From Streptococcus pluranimalium (GTDB lineage Bacteria; Bacillota; Bacilli; Lactobacillales; Streptococcaceae): a stretch of 64,000 nucleotides of DNA. Under the pieces are notes generated by a model. That model ran no database searches and had not been told where the DNA came from. It was given only the letters and a program-made list of their open reading frames with translations. A program made the translations under genes and the position numbers. Within the stretch, counting starts at the first letter, position 1. The number at the start of each line of letters is the position of its first letter. The stretch is from contig NZ_CP025536.1 of NCBI RefSeq assembly GCF_002953735.1, positions 192,001 to 256,000 on the forward strand. Reading direction: 5' to 3'. Shown in pieces: positions 11,432 through 18,042 of this stretch.

Positions 11432-11494
11432 GAGATAGCCTTTCTAAAGTGTTTTTTTGTCAATTCTATTTTATCAAGACTATCGCAAGCATGC

Positions 11495-11526
11495 AAAAAG
11501 CAACGACAAAAATCGTTGCTTTTTTT
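11495..11526. terminator. Hairpin upstream of the transposase
   Basis: AAAAAGCAACGA (11495-11506) and TCGTTGCTTTTT (11513-11524) form a 12-bp stem flanked by A- and T-runs, able to stop transcription in both directions. Confidence 0.75.
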
Positions 11527-11555
11527 ATGGAGTCAACTGACTTTTGTCCCAGACT

Positions 11556-12272
11556 CTAGTCATTTGAGGATATTTTGAATTTGAAATACTCCCAATGCTT
11601 ATAAGTTTCTATGTACTCTAAAATACGGTTACTTTCACGATTTTTAGTAGTTCTAAGCTGCAGTACACTAGGTTCAAAGTCATTTAGTTGTAAGGCTTTT
11701 TTAATTTTAGTAGGAATATTCAAACAAATTTCGTTGGTTTCTTCAAAAGCTTGATCTGTCATAATGATATGAAAATCTTCTTCAAAACGATTGTAAATAG
11801 ATTGAAATTCTTGTAAATCAGCATTGGGATTTTTGATAAAATCATGTGGTAAATAAGTTTGGTGGTAAATAAAGGGCTTCTCTTCTGCAGTTCTTAATCT
11901 TGTAATTTGATAGTAATACTCAGTTTTATGAAGATTTAACTTTTCGAGATAATAAGGGTTATTGCCCTTAGTGATGGACAAAACTTGAACGTTTTCTTGA
12001 TTTGGGCAGAATAGCTCTATGTCAGAAAATTTAACAAGAACTTCGCGTCTTGAGCGTGCAACAAAGGTTCCAATCCCTTGCTTGCGCTCTACTAAACCCT
12101 CCTTTTTTAGTTCATCCAGAGCTCGGATAGCAGTGATCGAGCTAACCTGAAAAGAATTTGCAATTTCAGATTGGGTATGAAATCTATCGCCTTCAGAGAA
12201 ATCTCCTGATAGAATTTGCTTTTTTAAAATTTCTTTTAGCTGTAGGTATTTCGGTTCTTTTTGTTTTTTCAT
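11556..12272 (-). CDS. bgaR: GntR-family regulator of the bgaC operon (BgaR-like)
   Basis: 238 residues: winged helix (SEIANSFQVSSITAIRALDELKKEGLVERKQGIGTFVARS, residues about 30-70) and UTRA domain (YYQITRLRTAEEKPFIYHQTYLPHDF). It is divergent from bgaC, as the pneumococcal BgaR gene is near bgaC, and probably represses the beta-galactosidase/PTS operon via the CTTG-ATATAA-CAAG palindrome between them. The TAG stop uses two bases of the IS right repeat; the C-terminus (KFKISSND) still looks natural. Gene symbol is by analogy. Confidence 0.82.
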   Translation of the reverse strand: MKKQKEPKYLQLKEILKKQILSGDFSEGDRFHTQSEIANSFQVSSITAIRALDELKKEGLVERKQGIGTFVARSRREVLVKFSDIELFCPNQENVQVLSITKGNNPYYLEKLNLHKTEYYYQITRLRTAEEKPFIYHQTYLPHDFIKNPNADLQEFQSIYNRFEEDFHIIMTDQAFEETNEICLNIPTKIKKALQLNDFEPSVLQLRTTKNRESNRILEYIETYKHWEYFKFKISSND

Positions 12273-12337
12273 GATTCTCCGCTTTCTTTTTAATGTTATT
12301 ATAGCAAAAAAAAATTAAAAAATATTGGCACGAACTA

Positions 12338-12392
12338 CTTGATATAACAAGATATAAATGTTAATATAATGATATAAAGTAAGCGTTTACAA
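12338..12392 (+). promoter_or_regulatory. bgaC control region: GntR palindrome, -10 and cre
   Basis: CTTG-ATATAA-CAAG (12338-12351) is an inverted repeat fitting a GntR dimer. TATAAT follows at 12365-12370. GTAAGCGTTTACAA (12379-12392) is a close match to the CcpA catabolite-response element, placed over the transcription start, which predicts glucose repression. Confidence 0.65.
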
Positions 12393-12411
12393 ATAAATAA
12401 AAGGAGAATTT

Positions 12412-14202
12412 ATGAAACGATTTGTTGTCAAAGATGACTTCTATTTAGACAATAATCCTTTTAAAATTTTATCAGGTGCCATTCATTATTTCCGTATTCC
12501 CCCTGATAACTGGTATCACTCCTTATATAATCTTAAAGCACTTGGGTTTAATACTGTAGAGACCTATGTTCCTTGGAATATGCACGAATCAAAAGAAGGT
12601 GAGTTTGACTTTACAGGAATTCTAGATTTAGAAAAATTTCTGGCGATAGCTCAGGATTTAGACTTGTATGCTATTGTTAGACCTAGTCCATATATTTGTG
12701 CAGAATGGGAGTTTGGAGGTTTACCTGCGTGGTTATTAGCAAAAGACGTGAGAGTTCGCTCCAGTGACCCCAAATTTTTAAATTATGTGGAACGTTATTA
12801 TAAGGTTCTTCTTCCAAAATTGGCAAAACATCAATTGGATCAAGGTGGTAATATTCTCATGTTTCAGATTGAGAATGAATATGGTTCTTATGGAGAAGAT
12901 AAGACCTATCTAAGATGTTTGAAAAAGTTAATGGAAGATCAAGGCCTAACGGCTCCTTTCTTTACCTCAGATGGAGCATGGCAAGCGACATTAAAGGCGG
13001 GAAGCTTGATTGACGATGGGGTTCTCGTAACAGGTAATTTTGGCTCAAAGGGTAAGATTAATTTTGCTAATATGAAAGCCTTCTTTAAACAGCATAATAA
13101 AGAGTGGCCCCTCATGTGTATGGAGTTTTGGGATGGTTGGTTTAATCGTTGGAAAGAGCCGATTATACGTAGAGAACCGGAAGAATTAGCTGATTCAGTA
13201 ATGGAAGTTCTCAAAGAGGGAAGTATTAATCTCTACATGTTTCACGGGGGAACCAATTTTGGTTTTATGAACGGAACCTCAGCTCGTCGCAACAAAGACC
13301 TGCCGCAAGTAACTTCTTATGACTATGATGCGATTTTAGACGAGGCAGGTAACCCCAGTCCGAAGTTCTATGCGCTACAAAGAAGACTTAAAGAGGCCTA
13401 CCCCGATTTAGATTATAGGGAACCACTTATAAAAGAGACTATGGCAATAGACCAGATTCCATTGGTAGCTAAGGTAGCATTAAAAGATACCATTCATAAC
13501 TTATCAAGAGCTTCACGTGATTTTTACCCAAAAAGTATGGAGGCCTTAAGTCAGCCAACAGGTTATATCCTATATCGAACACAGTTGCCAAAAGATAAGG
13601 AAGAAGAAAGGCTGCGAGTCATTGATGCTAGGGATCGTATTCAAGTTTTTGTGGATGATGAAAAAGTGGCTACTCAATATCAAGAAGAAATTGGTGGCGA
13701 TATCATGGTTAAGCAAAAAACAAATCTTAGTCAGGTGGATATCTTGGTTGAGAATATGGGACGTGTGACTTACGGGCACAAACTGGAAGCACCGACGCAA
13801 AGCAAGGGATTGGGTCGTGGATTGATGGCTGATCTTCACTTTGTAGGAGAGTGGGAGCAGTATCCTTTGCCACTAGATAATATCTCAGATATTGTCTACG
13901 CTTCAGAGTTTGAATGGCAAGAAGGATTACCAGCCTTTTATAGATTTGAATATGATTGCCCAAATCCTAAAGATACTTATTTAAACTTGTCTCATTTTGG
14001 TAAGGGAGTAGCCTTTATCAATGGCTATCATCTAGGTCGTTTTTGGCAGGTGGGACCCACCCTCTCTCTCTATCTGCCAGCTAGTTTCATGAAAAAAGGA
14101 AGGAATGTAATTACGATTTTTGAAACAGAAGGTATTTATCAAACACAGTTAGCACTCACTCATAAACCATTATATAAGGAAATAGAAGGAGAAAAATTAT
14201 GA
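12412..14202 (+). CDS. bgaC: GH35 beta-galactosidase (BgaC type)
   Basis: 596 residues, full length for BgaC. The TIM barrel carries the acid/base Glu156 (IENEYGS) and nucleophile Glu238 (MEFWDGW); beta-sandwich domains follow from about residue 390. Family members cut terminal galactose from Gal-beta-1,3-GlcNAc/GalNAc. There is no signal peptide or LPXTG; the pneumococcal homologue is nonetheless found at the surface. AAGGAG precedes the ATG. The TGA stop overlaps the IIB start (ATGA), so translation is coupled to the PTS genes and the sugar released is probably handled by that PTS. Confidence 0.95.
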   Translation: MKRFVVKDDFYLDNNPFKILSGAIHYFRIPPDNWYHSLYNLKALGFNTVETYVPWNMHESKEGEFDFTGILDLEKFLAIAQDLDLYAIVRPSPYICAEWEFGGLPAWLLAKDVRVRSSDPKFLNYVERYYKVLLPKLAKHQLDQGGNILMFQIENEYGSYGEDKTYLRCLKKLMEDQGLTAPFFTSDGAWQATLKAGSLIDDGVLVTGNFGSKGKINFANMKAFFKQHNKEWPLMCMEFWDGWFNRWKEPIIRREPEELADSVMEVLKEGSINLYMFHGGTNFGFMNGTSARRNKDLPQVTSYDYDAILDEAGNPSPKFYALQRRLKEAYPDLDYREPLIKETMAIDQIPLVAKVALKDTIHNLSRASRDFYPKSMEALSQPTGYILYRTQLPKDKEEERLRVIDARDRIQVFVDDEKVATQYQEEIGGDIMVKQKTNLSQVDILVENMGRVTYGHKLEAPTQSKGLGRGLMADLHFVGEWEQYPLPLDNISDIVYASEFEWQEGLPAFYRFEYDCPNPKDTYLNLSHFGKGVAFINGYHLGRFWQVGPTLSLYLPASFMKKGRNVITIFETEGIYQTQLALTHKPLYKEIEGEKL

Positions 14203-14684
14203 CAATTGTTGCAGCACGTATTGACGGACGCCTCATTCATGGGCAAGTAGCTAATCTTTGGACGACTAAACTCAATATCAGTCGTATCATGGTTGTTGAT
14301 AATGACATTGTGAATAATGATTTAGAAAAAACAGGATTAAAGTTAGCAACACCAGCTGGTGTTAAACTCTCTATCTTGACTGAAGAAAAAGCAGCTACTA
14401 ACATTTTGGCAGGTCGTTATGATTCACAAAGACTTTTGATTGTTGCACGCAGACCGGATCGTTTCTTATCTCTGATTGAGAAAGGCGTGACGATACCAGA
14501 ATTGAATGTAGGGAATATGTCGCAAAGTTCTGAAACACGCTCTGTGACACGTTCTGTTAACGTTGTGGATGAGGATATTGTAGCATTTGATGCTATTCAA
14601 GGGCATGGCACTAAAATCATCCATCAAATGGTGCCGAATGATAGTGCTCAAGATTTTATGAGTTTGTTAAACAAAGTTCGTTAG
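14199..14684 (+). CDS. PTS mannose/sorbose-family IIB subunit
   Basis: 161 residues, the size of IIB Man-family proteins. The phosphorylated His is in ARIDGRLIHGQV (His14/15). It takes phosphate from IIA and transfers it to the sugar passing IIC/IID. It overlaps bgaC by 4 nt. The 126-nt gap to IIC contains a hairpin (14704-14727). Confidence 0.93.
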   Translation: MTIVAARIDGRLIHGQVANLWTTKLNISRIMVVDNDIVNNDLEKTGLKLATPAGVKLSILTEEKAATNILAGRYDSQRLLIVARRPDRFLSLIEKGVTIPELNVGNMSQSSETRSVTRSVNVVDEDIVAFDAIQGHGTKIIHQMVPNDSAQDFMSLLNKVR

Positions 14685-14703
14685 TTTCTAAAAAAATGTA
14701 ACC

Positions 14704-14727
14704 GCTAACACCTCTTTTGGTTTTAGC
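14704..14727 (+). other. Hairpin between IIB and IIC genes
   Basis: GCTAACACC and GGTTTTAGC pair at 8 of 9 positions. No proper T-run follows, so it is more likely an mRNA processing or stability element than a full terminator. Confidence 0.4.
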
Positions 14728-14810
14728 AAATATTGCATGCTGTAGAGAGTCGTGAGAGAATGATTTCTCTGACTTTCTTTCTTATTTATATTTTATTAGG
14801 AGGTTTCATC

Positions 14811-15713
14811 ATGATTGAATGGTGGCAAATTCTACTACTTACTCTCTATTCAGCTTATCAAATTCTTGATGAGTTGACGATTAACTCATCGGCAGGCTCA
14901 CCTGTATTTGCTGGCTTTATGTCAGGTTTAATTATGGGAGACTTAGCAACTGGACTTTTGATAGGTGGTAGTCTTCAATTAATGGTACTCGGTGTTGGAA
15001 CGTTTGGTGGTGCATCACGTATTGATGCGACATCAGGTGCAGTACTTGCGACAGCTTTTTCAGTTGGTCAAGGTATTAAACCGGAATTGGCTGTTTCAAC
15101 AATCGCCGTACCGGTAGCAGCACTCTTAGTTTACACTGATATTCTAGGACGCTTCTCAACCACTTACTTTGCACATCGCATCGATAAGCATGTTGAGAAC
15201 TTTAACTACAAAGCTATTGAACGTAATTATCTTTTAGGGGCAGTACCGTGGGCTCTTTCTCGTGCACTTCCTGTCTTTCTAGCTCTTGTCCTTGGTGGTG
15301 GTGCTGTTGAAGCAATGGTAAATACAATTGCGGATTATCAATGGATCGCTGACGGTTTGACCCTTGCTGGTAAAATGCTTCCAGGTCTAGGATTTGCTAT
15401 TTTACTACATTACTTACCAGTTAAGAAAAACTTGCACTATTTAGCTCTTGGTTTCGGTTTGACAGCAATGCTGACTACTCTATATGGAAACTTACAAACA
15501 GTTTCAACGACTTTGGGTGGTATTATCGGTGAATCAGGACTAAAGGAAACCGTTTTTGACGCAGCACCATTTAAAGGTCTTCCAATGATTGGTATTGCTA
15601 TTATTGGTGCAGCTCTTGCGACGCTACATTATAAGAATGGGCAGAATGTGACAGTAGTGGAACAGACAACAGTGTTATCAGAAAGTGGGGAAATTGAAGA
15701 TGACGAAATCTAA
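14811..15713 (+). CDS. PTS mannose/sorbose-family IIC subunit
   Basis: 300 residues from ATG 14811, which has TAGGAGG 7 nt upstream; an open frame reaching back to 14733 lacks a ribosome site. It is a polytopic membrane protein with the EII-Sor motifs NSSAGSPVFAGFMSGLIMGD and GGASRIDATSGAVLATA. It forms the sugar channel with IID. The C-terminal 25 residues are acidic and cytoplasmic. The gene overlaps the IID start. Confidence 0.93.
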   Translation: MIEWWQILLLTLYSAYQILDELTINSSAGSPVFAGFMSGLIMGDLATGLLIGGSLQLMVLGVGTFGGASRIDATSGAVLATAFSVGQGIKPELAVSTIAVPVAALLVYTDILGRFSTTYFAHRIDKHVENFNYKAIERNYLLGAVPWALSRALPVFLALVLGGGAVEAMVNTIADYQWIADGLTLAGKMLPGLGFAILLHYLPVKKNLHYLALGFGLTAMLTTLYGNLQTVSTTLGGIIGESGLKETVFDAAPFKGLPMIGIAIIGAALATLHYKNGQNVTVVEQTTVLSESGEIEDDEI

Positions 15714-16509
15714 TTATAAATTAACCAAAGCAGATTTTAATCAAATTAATAAGCGTAGTCTCTTTACTTTCCAATGGGGTTGGAATTATGAACGTATGCA
15801 AGGTTCAGGCTATCTTTACCTCATTTTGCCTCAGCTTCGAAAAATTTATGGAGATGGAACGCCAGAATTGAAAGAAATGATGAAAACTCATGTTCAATTC
15901 TTTAATACATCAAACTTTTTCCATACGATTATTACAGGTATTGATTTAGCTTTAGAAGAGAACGAAGGTGTCGCTTCTAAAGATGCTGTCAATGGGGTGA
16001 AAACGGGTTTGATGGGGCCATTTGCTCCTATTGGTGACTCACTGTTTGCTTCACTCGTGCCATCAATCATGGGATCCATTGCAGCATCACTAGCAACAAA
16101 TGCTAACGCTATTGGTGTCTTCCTATGGGTAGCTGTGAATATTGCAATCATGATTTTCCGTTGGAAACAATTGGAGTTTGCTTATAAAGAAGGTACCAAA
16201 TTGGTAACAACGATGCGCGATAAACTAGGTGCACTAGTGGATGCGGCTTCTGTTATGGGGGTTTTCATGGTTGGTGCCTTGATTGCAACAATGATTAATT
16301 TTAAATTCATTGCTGAACCACATATCGGAGATAAGGTCATCAATATTCAAGATCTGTTTGATCAAATCTTCCCTCGTTTGGTACCAGCACTGTTTACAGG
16401 TTTGGTTTTCTGGCTACTAGGTCGCAAAGGGATGAGTTCTACAAAAGCTATTTTGATTATCATCATTTTTGCACTTTTGATGTCATATTTCAAAATTTTA
16501 GGCGTTTAA
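15700..16509 (+). CDS. PTS mannose/sorbose-family IID subunit
   Basis: 269 residues from ATG 15700 (MTKSNYKLTKADFNQINKRSLFTFQWGWNYERMQGSGY), the usual IID start; an in-frame GTG at 15685 is less likely. Family blocks include FFNTSNFFHTIITGIDLALEEN and GLMGPFAPIGDSLFASLVPSIMGSIAASLA. It overlaps the IIC end by 14 nt, which suggests coupled translation and equal amounts of the two membrane subunits. Confidence 0.93.
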   Translation: MTKSNYKLTKADFNQINKRSLFTFQWGWNYERMQGSGYLYLILPQLRKIYGDGTPELKEMMKTHVQFFNTSNFFHTIITGIDLALEENEGVASKDAVNGVKTGLMGPFAPIGDSLFASLVPSIMGSIAASLATNANAIGVFLWVAVNIAIMIFRWKQLEFAYKEGTKLVTTMRDKLGALVDAASVMGVFMVGALIATMINFKFIAEPHIGDKVINIQDLFDQIFPRLVPALFTGLVFWLLGRKGMSSTKAILIIIIFALLMSYFKILGV

Positions 16510-16527
16510 TGTTAGTAGGAGGAAAAA

Positions 16528-16929
16528 TTGGTAAAATCATTAATACTACTAAGTCATGGTCATTTCAGCGAAGAATTGAAAAAAAGTACAGAAATGATTA
16601 TGGGACCACAAGATACCATTCATACCGTCGGTTTGCTACCTGAAGAAGGGGCACAAGATTTTGAAGAAAAATTAAGGGATACCATCAAAGATTTAGATGA
16701 TTATGTGGTATTAGCCGACTTGATGGGTGGAACACCTTGTAATGTCGCTGGTAAGCTGCTGATGCAAGATTATCAGTTTGACTTGTATGCTGGTATGAAT
16801 ATGCCTATGATTATTGGCTTTATCAATAGCAGTCTAACAGATGAACCTATTGATTTAAAACAGTTTGGAGCGGAGAATATTCATAAAGTGAATGACCTTT
16901 TAAATAGTTTTGATGACGAAGACGAGTAA
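16528..16929 (+). CDS. PTS mannose/sorbose-family IIA subunit, TTG start
   Basis: 133 residues with the phospho-acceptor His in LILLSHGHFSEELKKS and the conserved DLMGGTPCNVA block. It receives phosphate from HPr. The start is TTG 16528, with a strong TAGGAGGA 4 nt upstream and no ATG at the right place; a TTG start may lower its yield. It is the last gene of the bgaC operon, followed by a terminator. Confidence 0.92.
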   Translation: MVKSLILLSHGHFSEELKKSTEMIMGPQDTIHTVGLLPEEGAQDFEEKLRDTIKDLDDYVVLADLMGGTPCNVAGKLLMQDYQFDLYAGMNMPMIIGFINSSLTDEPIDLKQFGAENIHKVNDLLNSFDDEDE

Positions 16930-17004
16930 AATAGAAGTATTTTCTTTCACCCCTCTCAACTAGTCTTTCTAATCATTGCAAAAGGCCTAAAAATATCAGA
17001 AAAG

Positions 17005-17050
17005 CCCATCACGCAAAATGAAAATCAGGTGATGGGTTTTTCCTTTTTTT
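17005..17050. terminator. Terminator between the PTS operon and rluD
   Basis: CCCATCAC (17005-17012) and GTGATGGG (17029-17036) followed by a long T-rich tract. It ends the bgaC operon; on the other strand it could also serve the convergent pseudouridine synthase. Confidence 0.85.
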
Positions 17051-17062
17051 ATCATTCGGAGT

Positions 17063-17935
17063 TCATAAGTGATATCGTTTCAACTGTTTTTCAAAGCTAT
17101 CGGATGTCGCTTTGACGGTGATTTTTTCCAAGGTTAGGGGATGAGTGAAGCTAAGTTGGTGGGCATGAAGCATGAGGCGTCCTTGAGGTTTGGAATGGTA
17201 GAGAGGATCGCCTTGAATAGGGTGACCGTTATAACTGAGGTGGACACGGATTTGATGGGTTCGTCCTGTATCGAGTTGACAGTTAATAAGGCTTGTTTTG
17301 CTGAAAGCCTTTAGGGCCTGAATGTGTGTGATTGCTTTCTGGCCGTTTCGTGGATCGACCACACGTTTACGACGATCATGTCGATGGCGTCCGATAGGTT
17401 GACGGTAGGTCAGTTTTTTATCTGAAAAATGCCCATCAACCAAGGCCCAGTATTGGCGCTTGATGTCTTTGTTCTCCAAGAGTCGATTGAGAATAGGCAG
17501 GATAAAAGGATTCTTAGCGAAAAGCACAGCGCCACTAGTTTCCATATCGAGACGGTGAACGACATAGCAAGTCTGCCCCACAAAGGCGGAGACATGATTT
17601 AAAAGAGCAATCTCAGTGGGTTCGTTACCGTGCGTCTTCATACCCTCGGGCTTGTCGACAATGATGATGTGTTCATCCTGATAGAGGCAGTCCACAAACT
17701 CGGCTCGTCCCCAAGGGATCTCTTTTTTGGGGTAATCCTCCTCATCGAAAGTGAGTTCAACAGTGTCTCCCAAGGCCACTTTACTTTGCCAGTTAATCAG
17801 CTCCTTGTTGACACGAACGTGCTTTTTGGTCCGCAGGAAGTGCCTTATCTTACGCGGGATTAAAAAATGGTCTTCTAAAAGTTCCTTAACCGTGGTTTCG
17901 GTATAAGGGTTTTGAATGGTTACCGTAAAAGTCAT
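17063..17935 (-). CDS. RluD-family 23S rRNA pseudouridine synthase
   Basis: 290 residues: N-terminal S4-like part (IPRKIRHFLRTKKHVRVNKELI) and catalytic domain with HRLDMETSGAVLFAK, which contains the catalytic Asp, then GRTHQIRVHLSYNGHPIQGDPLY. It converts uridine to pseudouridine in large-subunit rRNA or tRNA; the exact target cannot be read off. The ATG at 17935 has no SD sequence and the -10 box stands 6 nt away, so the transcript is probably leaderless. Divergent from pbp2a. Confidence 0.93.
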   Translation of the reverse strand: MTFTVTIQNPYTETTVKELLEDHFLIPRKIRHFLRTKKHVRVNKELINWQSKVALGDTVELTFDEEDYPKKEIPWGRAEFVDCLYQDEHIIIVDKPEGMKTHGNEPTEIALLNHVSAFVGQTCYVVHRLDMETSGAVLFAKNPFILPILNRLLENKDIKRQYWALVDGHFSDKKLTYRQPIGRHRHDRRKRVVDPRNGQKAITHIQALKAFSKTSLINCQLDTGRTHQIRVHLSYNGHPIQGDPLYHSKPQGRLMLHAHQLSFTHPLTLEKITVKATSDSFEKQLKRYHL

Positions 17936-17941
17936 AGGATT

Positions 17942-17950
17942 ATTATAACA
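17942..17950 (-). promoter_or_regulatory. Extended -10 promoter of the pseudouridine synthase
   Basis: On the minus strand TGTTATAAT ends 6 nt before the start codon (TATAAT-AATCCT-ATG). The predicted start site coincides with the ATG. Confidence 0.6.
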
Positions 17951-18027
17951 TCTTGTCTGCTAATCCTTAACTGAAACTTACTTGTAAGCTTGGTAACAGT
18001 TTTTTTAGGAAAATCTCTATGGAAAAT

Positions 18028-18036
18028 TGATATAAT
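18028..18036 (+). promoter_or_regulatory. Extended -10 promoter of pbp2a
   Basis: TGATATAAT ends 6 nt before the ATG (TATAATAGGCTTATG). No consensus -35 at 17 nt. It predicts a leaderless message. Confidence 0.6.
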
Positions 18037-18042
18037 AGGCTT

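Larger units (their letters stand above)
9838..11557 (-). mobile_element. IS1182-family insertion sequence
   Basis: About 1.72 kb bounded by a perfect 16-bp inverted repeat, AGAGTCTGGGACAAAA at 9838-9853 and its complement at 11542-11557. It contains one intact transposase gene on the minus strand plus inward and outward hairpins. No target-site duplication is visible. It lies between the convergent lacD and gntR genes, and the gntR stop codon overlaps the right repeat. The repeats may belong partly to the target rather than the element. Confidence 0.88.
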
